64,000 bases of DNA from Bacillota bacterium (GCA_023400235.1 JAEXFI010000045.1:470846-534845); one strand, 5' to 3'; shown: positions 35,780 through 43,710, counted from the stretch's first letter. The notes: generated from the letters alone by a model not told the origin. A program made the numbers and translations.

Positions 35780-36388
35780 ATGGATATTTTAAAGGACAGA
35801 TATTCTATTACAGAGTTAAGTGAAGCATTGAATATAACAGATCATGCGCTGAGATTTTATGAAAAGGAATTTGGCCTGAAAATTCCCAAGGACAACAGGG
35901 GGCGAAGATTTTATACTCCTCAGCTGGCAAATGTCATGTACCAGATTAAGGATATGCGGGATCAGGGACTTGAGCTTAAGGCAATCAGAAAAATTCTGGA
36001 GGATCAGAATATAATACAGGAAAGTGCAGTCCCAATACCGTTTAATCCTGCCATCCCCATAAGTGAAGACAACCTGCCGGCGGTGATTGCGGCACAAGTC
36101 TCTCAAATGGGCAGCAAGGAGCTGTCTGTTATCATGGATGCCCTTAACAGCATGAAGGAGCAGTTTTTTGAGAATATATCCTCTGAACTGTCCTCCACCA
36201 AAGAGCAGATAACTAAAGAAATACAAAAATCAAAGCTGGAGCTGGGCGCATGTGTTGAAAACAGTTCAAGAAAGCTTGAAATAAAGCTGGACAGGCATTT
36301 CCAAGAGGTTGACCGGAATATTACCAGCTGGCGTGAGAAAAAAAATACCACCCTGGGGGGAAGACTGAAGAAATTAATCGGGAAGTAG
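35780..36388 (+). CDS. MerR-type DNA-binding protein with coiled-coil tail (RacA-like)
   Basis: The N-terminal winged helix-turn-helix (YSITELSEALNITDHALRFYEKE, residues about 8-75) is MerR-like. Instead of a ligand-binding domain the C-terminus is a long coiled coil (about 110-200). This is the layout of RacA and related chromosome-anchoring or regulatory proteins. The ATG at 35780 is 8 nt after GGAGG. An inverted repeat TGTAAA-TAT-TTTACA at 35654-35668, just after the preceding gene, could be an operator. The function is not assigned. Confidence 0.8.
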   Translation: MDILKDRYSITELSEALNITDHALRFYEKEFGLKIPKDNRGRRFYTPQLANVMYQIKDMRDQGLELKAIRKILEDQNIIQESAVPIPFNPAIPISEDNLPAVIAAQVSQMGSKELSVIMDALNSMKEQFFENISSELSSTKEQITKEIQKSKLELGACVENSSRKLEIKLDRHFQEVDRNITSWREKKNTTLGGRLKKLIGK

Positions 36389-36635
36389 TGGTTTACTCAT
36401 ATACGCCATATTTACAGTTTCTTTGTCATATGCAACTCTATGTCTTATTTTCATAGCCTAAGCTCCCCTATCTAAAATAATATTTTTGGCTGCTTCAAGT
36501 AGCGCCAGGTAATTCTTATACACTTTCTGGGCAGACTCCCATATCTGATTATTGCATTTTTAAACATATTAAAGATGGTGCATTTTATTTTTCATGTATT
36601 AATCTGCACTCAAATCTGTTAATTGCAAACCTAAA
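36389..36635. other. Region without a clear gene, possible gene remnants
   Basis: Short minus-strand frames have coding character (one reads NQIWESAQKVYKNYLALLEAA around 36470-36555; another reads MKIRHRVAYDKETVNMAYM just left of it) but lack starts and are cut by stops. They may be residues of decayed toxin or immunity genes. Confidence 0.4.
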
Positions 36636-36956
36636 TCAGAAGGTTAATAAATTGGGATTAATTATTAGCTCCTTCTCAATATTTCGGGCAACAGTTGTGA
36701 TTGTGGCTATTCCGTATGTTCCAAGTATTTGTGGTTGGTGTGTCAATTCAAGTCCATTTTCTTTCAAATATTTACCTTTTCCAATGCTATAAAAGCCATA
36801 ATCAAGTTCTTCTAATTCCATAATAAACAATAGTATCAGGATTACCTTTATTCAGCCACTTGAGTGTATCTTCGGCTATCTCGGCCCCGCCCTTAATAAC
36901 CCTCTCCGGCTCATTGCCCGCAGCCTTTCTGACGGTGGCACCCACCTTGTCCACTT
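36636..36956 (-). pseudogene. Displaced polymorphic toxin C-terminal tip (orphan, frameshifted)
   Basis: It begins with a 65-bp exact copy of the linker of the toxin gene at 37602-38789, then continues into a different tip: GGAEIAEDTLKWLNKGNP-DTIVYYGI. That frame stops at a TGA, and coding continues in another frame as a 64-residue segment (MELEELDYGFYSIGKGKYL ... PNLLTF, with its own ATG at 36821 region) to 36636. There is no upstream start or ribosome binding site for the linker copy, so it cannot be expressed by itself. This is the pattern of orphan toxin modules parked downstream of the active toxin/immunity pair and available for recombination. The tip family is not recognised. Confidence 0.7.
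36892..36956. repeat. 65-bp toxin-linker repeat, copy A
   Basis: Identical over 65 bp to 37944-38008. It encodes the linker VDKVGATVRK...PERVIK at the toxin-tip junction. Confidence 0.92.
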
Positions 36957-37010
36957 ACACTGGAACCCCGGTAAACAATTTTTGTGCTGTTTGGGCCGCT
37001 TGTTTATATT

Positions 37011-37589
37011 TTATACTTTTCCTGACCAATTTTTATAAATCTTCAAAAGTGCGTTTGATTCTTTTTCACCATCAACAATTTTTGAAGTTAAAACTCTTAC
37101 AACATTTGTAGAATCGAGGTCAAGTCCACCTTTAAATCCCACTAAAACAGGCTTATTAATATACGCCAAACTTTTAGGCTTTGAAACAAAACTCCATTCA
37201 ATAGCACTGTGCTCCTTTATGAAGCACTCAGAAAAGTATATAGCAATATCCATCGCTACCGCCATCCAACCTATGCTGATTTTTTTGTCACTTAAGTTTG
37301 CTTGTATCCATTGAGGATATTGTTCTCTTTCATTATTTTTGATTTCTTCGGATTTTTCTTCAATTTCTACATTGTTTACATACCATTGCCACAACTTTAT
37401 CAATGACTCTGGCGAATAGTCTAACTCATCCTTGGCTATGCCATTCATCTCACTATACGTATTTTGAAGCAACTTCATTCTGCTGGGAATTTCTTTGATA
37501 TACCAGGCAAAATGGTCTTGAGCTTCTTTTTTTGTCATGTCCGTAAATGGCTTTATTTCAAAAGGTGGCTGCATAAATAAATAGTCCAT
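37011..37589 (-). CDS. Candidate immunity protein for the adjacent toxin
   Basis: A 192-residue soluble, acidic protein without signal peptide or membrane segment, starting at an ATG 7-10 nt after GGAGGAG. It lies 12 bp downstream of the toxin gene and precedes the orphan tip, the classic immunity position. The motif ESLIKLWQWYVNNVE and the mixed alpha/beta content do not identify a family to me. That it neutralises the nuclease-like tip is inference from position. Confidence 0.7.
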   Translation of the reverse strand: MDYLFMQPPFEIKPFTDMTKKEAQDHFAWYIKEIPSRMKLLQNTYSEMNGIAKDELDYSPESLIKLWQWYVNNVEIEEKSEEIKNNEREQYPQWIQANLSDKKISIGWMAVAMDIAIYFSECFIKEHSAIEWSFVSKPKSLAYINKPVLVGFKGGLDLDSTNVVRVLTSKIVDGEKESNALLKIYKNWSGKV

Positions 37590-37601
37590 TTTTGTCTCCT
37601 C

Positions 37602-38789
37602 CTAATTGTGAATTACATATGTTATTCCATGCTGTTTTAAAAATTCAAGTAAAGGTTTAGAAACTCCACCTTTACCTGTTACTTCACTCTTGAAGAAGTG
37701 CCAACTTGACCCTTTAATGACACCCTGTTCAATCAACTCAGCGTCCTTTATAATTTGATTTTTCACAAAATCCGTCAAGGTCGTATATCCAACTTTTGAC
37801 TCATATGCAACATCTCCGGCTAGTTGGTCAATATACCGCCCTCCTTGGCTAGTCTTAAAATAAACTTGAGATTTCCCGCCTACAAGCTTTGCCAAATACT
37901 CTTCCCCTGCTTTGCCTGTCTTAAAACTTAAACTAGTCCCGCTCTTAATAACCCTCTCCGGCTCATTGCCCGCAGCCTTTCTGACGGTGGCACCCACCTT
38001 GTCCACTTCCTTGCAAACCATCTCAATGCCGCTTTCCATTGAGTTTGCAAAGGCTTTTACAGCCTTGGTGCCCTTTTTCCCTATGGCAAGCCTTACAAGG
38101 AAGCTATCTCCTATTGACCCTATCAGTTTCGGCAGCTTCCTCAGCGTTACCTTTAAGCCTCTTAACAGACCTGACAGTTTGGAAACCACCTTGCTCAAGC
38201 CGCCCAACAGTGATGCCAGCAGCTTTACGGCTTTTTTAACCAGGGTTACATTTCCCGCAGCCCTGACCAGGGTTTTTATGGGTGCAGCTATTGCCGAGCC
38301 CAGCCCGGGTATCATTGCTATAGCTGATAGTACCGCATTAATCCACTGTTTTCGGATTATAGCTATTCCGGTATTTACTGCATCCGCAATGTCTCCGATT
38401 CCCGGTATGAAGCCCACAATATCAAGGACATTCACAATTATATCCAGTATATTGCCGCTGTTTTTACTTTTCTTCTGTACAACCTCGTCAGGCTGTCCGC
38501 TTGCCGGGGGAGCCTCTCCCTCAGTCTGCCGCAGACCTCTTCCCCTTCCAGGACTTTCTTCCGGAGTTATTTCAGGAATTATTTCAGGGATTTTCTCAGA
38601 TACTGCCTCCCGCCTTTCTCCAAGGCTTTTTGAGCTATCTCCGGAATAGGAGCCCCCCGCAGCCAGGCTGCCCATTTTGTCGGCTTCAGCTTCAAGCTCC
38701 TCGTCATCATTAACAGGTGCACCAGTTTTGCTCTTGAAGGTTGGTGCCACTCTTCCATTTTTCAGCAGCAGGCGCCTTCTGCTTTTCAA
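37602..38789 (-). CDS. Polymorphic toxin with pre-toxin region and nuclease-like tip; probable 5' frameshift
   Basis: The N-terminus carries NDDEELEAEADKMGSLA, like the EADxxA motif of DUF4157/eCIS-associated toxins, then a Pro/Glu-rich linker. A hydrophobic Gly-rich pre-toxin region (about 110-235: PGIGDIADAVNTGIAI, MIPGLGSAIAAP) follows, then the linker VDKVGATVRK...PERVIK and a variable tip of about 100 residues. The tip contains YIDQLAGDVAYESKVG, a D...ExK pattern of PD-(D/E)xK nucleases. The frame opens only with a TTG at 38789 without ribosome binding site. A well-placed GAGGG and ATG lie at 38808 in another frame (MQIGLKVEKQKAPAAEK), so a one-base indel near an A-run at about 38755 probably broke the gene. 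Immunity gene follows at 12 bp. Confidence 0.75.
   Translation of the reverse strand: MKSRRRLLLKNGRVAPTFKSKTGAPVNDDEELEAEADKMGSLAAGGSYSGDSSKSLGERREAVSEKIPEIIPEITPEESPGRGRGLRQTEGEAPPASGQPDEVVQKKSKNSGNILDIIVNVLDIVGFIPGIGDIADAVNTGIAIIRKQWINAVLSAIAMIPGLGSAIAAPIKTLVRAAGNVTLVKKAVKLLASLLGGLSKVVSKLSGLLRGLKVTLRKLPKLIGSIGDSFLVRLAIGKKGTKAVKAFANSMESGIEMVCKEVDKVGATVRKAAGNEPERVIKSGTSLSFKTGKAGEEYLAKLVGGKSQVYFKTSQGGRYIDQLAGDVAYESKVGYTTLTDFVKNQIIKDAELIEQGVIKGSSWHFFKSEVTGKGGVSKPLLEFLKQHGITYVIHN
37944..38008. repeat. 65-bp toxin-linker repeat, copy B
   Basis: Inside the toxin gene; identical to 36892-36956. Homology ends abruptly on both sides, at the start of the variable tip and upstream of the linker. Confidence 0.92.
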
Positions 38790-38989
38790 CCTTCAATCCA
38801 ATTTGCATCTTTCTCACCCTCACTAAATTCACTTACCTATAAGTAAATTTAAATGAGTAATTAACAGCCAGTTTTGGGAAAAATGCAAATTGCTTTAATA
38901 AAATATTATATTAATCCGCCATAAATGTAAATATTTGCTTGTTGCCCATTGCACTAAGCAGGTACTCCTTCAAGTAAAACTCCTTACAG

Positions 38990-39028
38990 CAAAAAGAGCA
39001 TCGTCCTGTCAAAACAGTTACGATACTC
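38990..39028 (-). terminator. Intrinsic terminator after the TM2 protein gene
   Basis: On the minus strand GAGTATCGT...CTG pairs with CAG...ACGATGCTC around TTTTGA, followed by TTTTT. Confidence 0.75.
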
Positions 39029-39099
39029 CTCAATCATCTCTATATAAATTGTTGTAACCCGTTGATTATGAATGCAAGCAAAAACTAAAGCCTGATTTT

Positions 39100-39498
39100 C
39101 TAATCCTTCAAGGCAACGCCCTTGGCATCCTTGTTTATGCTGCCGGAAAGAATCATTATGCCTTCAACGAGTCCCCAAATCCAGGTTGCCCATGAGAGGA
39201 ATCCGCAAGAAAGTACAGTTATCAAAAGCTGGGCCAATCCGATTCCAATGTGTCCAAGATAGAACCTGTGAACACCAAACACCCCGAGAAATATTCCGAA
39301 CAAGCCTGCTGCAAGCTTAGACTTCTGCTGACCGTAAGCATTCAGGTTGACTCCGCACTTCATACACACCTGAGCCATCGAATCCGTTATATCTCCACAC
39401 AGCGGGCAATAATTATTTCCTTTTCCGACCGGCACTCCACATGAGACACATATGGCAGCCTGATCATTCATAACATTACCGCAATTTCTACAATACAT
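39100..39498 (-). CDS. Zinc-ribbon TM2-domain membrane protein
   Basis: Two N-terminal zinc ribbons (CRNCG...CVSCG at residues 3-20 and CPLCG...CMKCG at about 31-48) precede a TM2 domain with two membrane helices and the signature GIFLGVFGVHRFYLGHIGIG. The total of 132 residues is usual. The ATG at 39498 has an AGGAGG box upstream. A terminator follows, so it is a single-gene unit. TM2 proteins are widespread and of unknown function. Confidence 0.88.
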   Translation of the reverse strand: MYCRNCGNVMNDQAAICVSCGVPVGKGNNYCPLCGDITDSMAQVCMKCGVNLNAYGQQKSKLAAGLFGIFLGVFGVHRFYLGHIGIGLAQLLITVLSCGFLSWATWIWGLVEGIMILSGSINKDAKGVALKD

Positions 39499-39826
39499 AA
39501 TATTTACCTCCTAGTTGATATTTATGGTTAAGCTCTAGTTTTCATACAAGTTTCGAAAATGTATTACATGTAAGTATACGAATCAGTGCAATGTATGTCT
39601 GAAATTAATCGCATGAAATTTATTTATGAACGCTTGCTTTTTTAACTGAATTTCGATTATTTATCCACATTAATATATATTATATTTACAAAAAAGTCCA
39701 CTCAAAAATAATGAAATAATGAGGTTTGTAAACATAATCACCATAGTTTTAAAAATATGGTGATTTTTGTATTAATTTATGTTAAAATTGTAAATATAGA
39801 ATTTTTTTTGCGAGGAGCAGATAAAT
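39499..39826. other. AT-rich intergenic region between TM2 gene and agrB
   Basis: No gene. It contains the divergent promoter regions and a hairpin at 39736-39768. The run TTAATATATATTATATT near 39670 could hold -10 elements but no clear -35 pairs with it. Confidence 0.5.
39736..39768 (+). terminator. Hairpin plus T-run upstream of agrB (attenuator or operator)
   Basis: AATCACCATA (39736-39745) pairs exactly with TATGGTGATT (39756-39765) over a 10-nt loop and runs into TTTTT, 60 nt before agrB. It may attenuate agr transcription or bind a regulator. Confidence 0.55.
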
Positions 39827-40450
39827 ATGAGATTTGTCCAAAAGTGGTCTTACTCATGTGCAAGGCACTTAGCATTAGCTTTAAATGAAAATCATAACAG
39901 AAAATCTATTTACTATTATGGATTTTACATAGTATTAAGTACATTGGTCAAAGGTATAATTTTAGTTTCAACATCGTTACTGCTGGGGACTTTAGTTCCT
40001 TCCCTGCTGATATTATTGGTTTTTGGTTCCTTAAGATTAGTGGCCGGAGGTTATCATTTTGACACCTATGGTAAATGTCTTCTGGTTTCATTGGCACTGA
40101 TTCTTTTAGGAGCTTCTATTTCCAGGTATACCTATACTTATTGGAGCACTCCTGCGATTGTAATGCTCTTACTTGCAGTATTTGCATTCAGCCTGAGCAT
40201 GCTGGTAAGGTATGCTCCAAAGGATACACCAACCAAGCCAATTACAGACCCGGCAGCCATAATGAAGTATAAAAGGTTATCCATAGCATATCTCGGTATA
40301 CTGCTGGTACTTTGCTGTATATTGACAGTTTTCAAACTGAATATGCACATTATTGCCATATGTACGGGAATCCTGTTGGAGGTATTTTCCATAACTCCTG
40401 CTGGACATAGATTTTTTAACAAAATTAAAGTCAGTTTAAGTAAACGGTAA
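39827..40450 (+). CDS. agrB: AgrB-type peptide processing membrane protease
   Basis: AgrB cleaves the AgrD precursor and forms the cyclic thiolactone signal. The catalytic pair is at His77 and Cys84 in RLVAGGYHFDTYGKCLLVS, the same positions as in the Staphylococcus protein. RYAPKDTPTKPI is another family signature, and several membrane segments fill the 207 residues. The ATG at 39827 follows GAGGAG by 9 nt. Downstream are the receptor-like gene and agrD, so the peptide gene is third in this unit rather than next to agrB. Confidence 0.95.
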   Translation: MRFVQKWSYSCARHLALALNENHNRKSIYYYGFYIVLSTLVKGIILVSTSLLLGTLVPSLLILLVFGSLRLVAGGYHFDTYGKCLLVSLALILLGASISRYTYTYWSTPAIVMLLLAVFAFSLSMLVRYAPKDTPTKPITDPAAIMKYKRLSIAYLGILLVLCCILTVFKLNMHIIAICTGILLEVFSITPAGHRFFNKIKVSLSKR

Positions 40451-40528
40451 AACGTGGGTTTAGTAAATATTTAGATACAATATTTGCTCTTGCATTAATT
40501 AAATACACAACAGATAAGGGGTATGAGT

Positions 40529-41476
40529 ATGATTGACGCATTATTTCAGAACAGCCTGGCGGCTAAAATTATATTAAATACACTTTTTGTATCAATCCCT
40601 GAGGAGCTATATGCTGTAATGTTCACTCTTATATTGGTGGGGGAATTTGAATACTGGAAGGAGCCTGAGTGCAAAAGGCTTATAAACAGGTTTGACTATG
40701 TGAGGGTGTTTTTGCCGACAGTTGTCGGTGCATTGTTGTCAAACATATTAATAAATGCTGGTTTAAATTATGGCATTTTTCAGTTCGTGTCTCCTATAGT
40801 TACATATATTATCATTGTACTTACCAATGATGTATTTGGAGATGCAAGTGCTGTAAAGTGGATGCTGAAAGCTTTTATTTTCTTTTTATTTGGTTTTCTT
40901 TCAATCGGTATATTTGAATTCACTTATGTACCCTTTGTTCTATACAGTACCGGTCTTTCTATGGATGAAATCAGAAGTAATCTATTTCTATATTTTATGC
41001 TGTCACTTCCATCAAGATTTATACAATATCTACTGCTTACATATCTTGTAAGTAAGAGACGCAGTTTGATTAAAGGGAATCTTATAAAAATTCTTCTGTC
41101 AAGACCTATAGTTGCCGTGATATTTTCTTTTTTGATATTTGTTAATATCTTGTTTTTACAGATATTATGTTCGGCGATTGTTTCTGATAAATTGCTAATA
41201 CCTCTTTCACATATTTCGCAACTGCTTATTATTACTGGCGTTGTTGTATTTCCTATACTAAATATTTCAGTATTTATTTTGTGTGTCTGTTTCCTAAAAA
41301 ATGCAGAAGTCAAATCTATGAAAAATGCTGCCGAAAAACTTACTATAATGTTGAAGGAAATAGAAATATATACAAATAATGAAAAATATGATAATATTAG
41401 ATGGAAGCTAAATGAAATTGGCGTGGGCATCGAGGATGTAGCACAAAATCTATATAAAGAAATTAAGACGGATTAA
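40529..41476 (+). CDS. AgrC-like polytopic membrane protein lacking a kinase domain
   Basis: About six to seven hydrophobic segments (residues about 1-30, 60-90, 90-105, 110-140, 150-175, 195-225, 235-265) resemble the sensor domain of AgrC-type receptors. The cytoplasmic tail is only about 50 residues (KNAAEKLTIMLKEIEIYTNN ... IGVGIEDVAQNLYKEIKTD). There is no H-box, N-box or G-box, so it is not a histidine kinase. The stop lies directly before an intact agrD ribosome binding site, and no kinase fragment follows, so this looks like a natural end. The ATG at 40529 lies 7 nt after GGGG; an ATG 6 nt earlier is too close. It may be a receptor working through partners, or a membrane regulator of processing. 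Confidence 0.7.
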   Translation: MIDALFQNSLAAKIILNTLFVSIPEELYAVMFTLILVGEFEYWKEPECKRLINRFDYVRVFLPTVVGALLSNILINAGLNYGIFQFVSPIVTYIIIVLTNDVFGDASAVKWMLKAFIFFLFGFLSIGIFEFTYVPFVLYSTGLSMDEIRSNLFLYFMLSLPSRFIQYLLLTYLVSKRRSLIKGNLIKILLSRPIVAVIFSFLIFVNILFLQILCSAIVSDKLLIPLSHISQLLIITGVVVFPILNISVFILCVCFLKNAEVKSMKNAAEKLTIMLKEIEIYTNNEKYDNIRWKLNEIGVGIEDVAQNLYKEIKTD

Positions 41477-41506
41477 AGAAAATAATTAAAAAGGAGGTTG
41501 ATAGTA

Positions 41507-41626
41507 ATGAAAACAATTTTTTACACTATTTTATCAAATATTTTATATATTCTAGTATTATTACTTGGAGTCAAACCAGCCTGTTGGTGGTTTCTTCATC
41601 AGCCAAGAGTACCGAAGCTTAAGTAA
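41507..41626 (+). CDS. agrD: AgrD-like cyclic peptide precursor
   Basis: A 39-residue peptide: an N-terminal amphipathic/hydrophobic helix (MKTIFYTILSNILYILVLLL), then KPACWWFLHQPRVPKLK. The core ACWWFLHQP closely follows the clostridial AgrD pattern ACxWFxxQPxxP, with Cys26 for the thiolactone ring and a Pro-rich tail for removal. The ring is probably CWWFL (five residues), by analogy. AAGGAGG lies 9 nt before the ATG. It is 30 bp after the receptor-like gene. Confidence 0.93.
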   Translation: MKTIFYTILSNILYILVLLLGVKPACWWFLHQPRVPKLK

Positions 41627-41649
41627 AAACTATTGCTATCATTTTATAT

Positions 41650-41662
41650 AATGCAAAATGAA
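41650..41662 (+). repeat. 13-bp motif AATGCAAAATGAA, copy 1
   Basis: Lies just beyond the 3' end of the XRE gene; the reverse complement occurs at 42126-42138 beyond its 5' end. Confidence 0.55.
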
Positions 41663-41688
41663 AAATATTCAAAATCCCTCTGCTTTAT

Positions 41689-42042
41689 TTACCGTTTCAT
41701 TTCTTTATATTGCTTGTTGCCAGCAGTAACTGTCCGTTCCTTAATGTCCATAGCCAATTCTAAATACGGTTCATTTGCCGGATCCAGTACGAATTTTCTT
41801 ACTTCTTCCGGCAAATGGCTTAATTGCGGGTCTTTAACTTCACTGTGACCCGTAAGGTAATCCACCGATACGTCAAAATAATCAGCAAGCAGCTTTAGCT
41901 TTTCAATTGATGGTTCTCTCTTATTGCTTACATAACCATTAAAGGTTGGGATTTTTATATTTAGTTGGATGGCAGCTTCTTGCTGCTCCAATCCTTTTTC
42001 TCTGACCAACTGCTTTAATCTCTCTCCAATAGTTTTTTCCAT
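41689..42042 (-). CDS. XRE-family transcriptional regulator
   Basis: A 117-residue DNA-binding protein with an N-terminal helix-turn-helix (IGERLKQLVREKGLEQQEAA ... NGYVSNKREPSIEKLKLLADYFDVSVDYLTG, residues about 4-65) and a short C-terminal part (PEEVRKFVLDPANEPYLELA) common in clostridial XRE proteins near mobile or sporulation genes. The ATG at 42042 is 8 nt after GAGGG; a longer frame upstream is not supported. It converges on agrD and is divergent from the Spo0E-like gene, so it may control one or both; this is inference. Confidence 0.88.
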   Translation of the reverse strand: MEKTIGERLKQLVREKGLEQQEAAIQLNIKIPTFNGYVSNKREPSIEKLKLLADYFDVSVDYLTGHSEVKDPQLSHLPEEVRKFVLDPANEPYLELAMDIKERTVTAGNKQYKEMKR

Positions 42043-42075
42043 AAATTTTTCCCTCTCATTCATTTCCTTACAATA

Positions 42076-42105
42076 ATTATAATTATAAACACGCTTTAAT
42101 GTCAA
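42076..42105 (-). promoter_or_regulatory. Promoter of the XRE gene
   Basis: TTGACA (42105-42100), 18-nt spacer, TATAAT (42081-42076) on the minus strand; a second TATAAT lies 6 nt nearer. Confidence 0.7.
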
Positions 42106-42125
42106 TTATTTTCTACAAAATAAAC

Positions 42126-42138
42126 TTCATTTTGCATT
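42126..42138 (-). promoter_or_regulatory. 13-bp motif AATGCAAAATGAA, copy 2, between divergent promoters
   Basis: It lies 21 nt behind the XRE -35 box and 28 nt before the Spo0E -35 box, a place suited to an operator. Confidence 0.5.
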
Positions 42139-42166
42139 TTAACAACAAAATATTCTATATTTTTTA

Positions 42167-42195
42167 TTGACAAATTGCGTTTTGAATTTTATAAT
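42167..42195 (+). promoter_or_regulatory. Consensus sigma-A promoter for the Spo0E-like gene
   Basis: TTGACA (42167-42172), exactly 17 nt, TATAAT (42190-42195): a perfect consensus. Confidence 0.85.
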
Positions 42196-42329
42196 TGTGT
42201 TAGTGGCAATTTATTACATTATTCAACTATATTGGAAACATGAATTAATATATATTATACCATTATATTAAATACATGCATTACTTTTTATTATTTTATT
42301 AACAACTCGTTGAGTGAGGAGGTTTTGAT

Positions 42330-42488
42330 ATGCTGGTTGAAGAAATAAATAAATTAAAAGAAGTCCTGAATAGACAAGTTGACATCTGTACTCTGGACAA
42401 TGATACAACCCTAGCACTCAGTCAGGACTTGGATAAACTAATAGTTGAATACTACAGGGACGTACTTCTGGTGCACAATATGCGGTAA
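42330..42488 (+). CDS. Spo0E-like aspartyl phosphatase, 52 residues
   Basis: Spo0E-family proteins dephosphorylate Spo0A~P and so delay sporulation. The protein is a helical hairpin of 52 residues with the signature SQDLDKLIVEYYR (residues 31-43), where the SQxLDxLI motif contains the active-site residues. The ATG at 42330 is 7 nt after GAGGAGG. It has a consensus promoter of its own and is divergent from an XRE regulator next to the agr unit, which could tie quorum sensing to sporulation timing (inference). Confidence 0.9.
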   Translation: MLVEEINKLKEVLNRQVDICTLDNDTTLALSQDLDKLIVEYYRDVLLVHNMR

Positions 42489-42615
42489 ACTGCCCGGTAT
42501 ATATCCTTTCAGTTTTTCTTACAGTCAATTTTATTGCATTGAATTACTATATAGTATATAATTTTTATGGTAATTTTTAATTAAAGAATAACGAGACGAG
42601 AGGATAGATATATTA

Positions 42616-43710
42616 ATGAAACTAGGTATTGTTGGACTTCCTAATGTAGGTAAAAGTACTTTGTTCAATGCTATAACCAAAGCAGGTGCCGAAAGCGCAA
42701 ATTACCCGTTTTGTACCATTGAACCAAATGTAGGAATTGTTGCAGTTCCAGATGAAAGACTTGATAAGCTGGCTGAGATGTACAACCCTGATAAGGTAAC
42801 GCCCACAGTTATTGAGTTTGTTGATATTGCAGGACTTGTAAAAGGTGCCAGCAAGGGTGAAGGACTTGGAAACAAGTTTCTGTCACATATCAGAGAAGTT
42901 GACGCCATTGTTCATGTTGTGAGATGTTTTGAAGATGGAAATATAGTACACGTTGACGGTTCAATAGGACCGAAAAGAGACGTTGAAACCATAAATCTGG
43001 AATTGATATTTGCCGACCTTGAAATGCTGGAAAGGCGAATTGACAGAACCAGGAAGAATCTTAAATCCGGTGACAAAAAGTTTCAGGTGGAAATAGAATT
43101 GCTTGAAGCCATAAAGGCTCACCTGGAAAGTGGAAAGCCCGCCAGGTCAATGACCTTTGACAGCGAGCAGCAGCAAATAGTGGATCAGATATTCCTTATA
43201 ACCTTAAAGCCTGTTCTATATGCAGGAAATGTATCGGAAAACGATCTCTCCTCCCTGGAAGGCAACGGTTTTCTCTCTGAATTGAAGGAATTAGCTGCCG
43301 CAGAAAGTTCTGAAGTAATGGTTATCTGTGCAAAGGTTGAAGAAGAAATTGCACAGCTTGCCGAGGAAGAAAAAGCAGATTTCCTTGAAGCAATGGGTCT
43401 GGAGGAATCTGGACTGGACAAGCTGATTAAAGCCAGCTACAAGATACTCGGTCTCATCAGCTATCTTACAGCCGGTCCCCAGGAAGTCAGAGCCTGGACT
43501 ATAATAAAAGGCACCAAGGCGCCCCAGGCGGCAGGTAAAATACACAGCGACTTTGAAAGAGGCTTTATAAGGGCTGAAATTGTGGCCTACAACGATCTTA
43601 TGGCCTGCGGCGCATATAATGCCGCCAAGGAAAAAGGCCTCGTCAGATCGGAAGGCAAGGAATACGTTATGCAGGACGGTGACGTTACACTGTTCCGGTT
43701 TAATGTATAA
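42616..43710 (+). CDS. ychF: Redox-regulated ATPase YchF
   Basis: YchF is an Obg-family P-loop protein that prefers ATP and associates with ribosomes. G1 is GLPNVGKSTLFNAIT (residues 6-20), the G3 region DIAGLVKGASKGEGLGNKFL is at about 72-91, and a C-terminal TGS domain is present (AWTIIKGTKAPQAAGKIHSDF, GDVTLFRFNV). The 364-residue length is standard. A strong terminator follows, so it is probably monocistronic. Confidence 0.96.
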   Translation: MKLGIVGLPNVGKSTLFNAITKAGAESANYPFCTIEPNVGIVAVPDERLDKLAEMYNPDKVTPTVIEFVDIAGLVKGASKGEGLGNKFLSHIREVDAIVHVVRCFEDGNIVHVDGSIGPKRDVETINLELIFADLEMLERRIDRTRKNLKSGDKKFQVEIELLEAIKAHLESGKPARSMTFDSEQQQIVDQIFLITLKPVLYAGNVSENDLSSLEGNGFLSELKELAAAESSEVMVICAKVEEEIAQLAEEEKADFLEAMGLEESGLDKLIKASYKILGLISYLTAGPQEVRAWTIIKGTKAPQAAGKIHSDFERGFIRAEIVAYNDLMACGAYNAAKEKGLVRSEGKEYVMQDGDVTLFRFNV

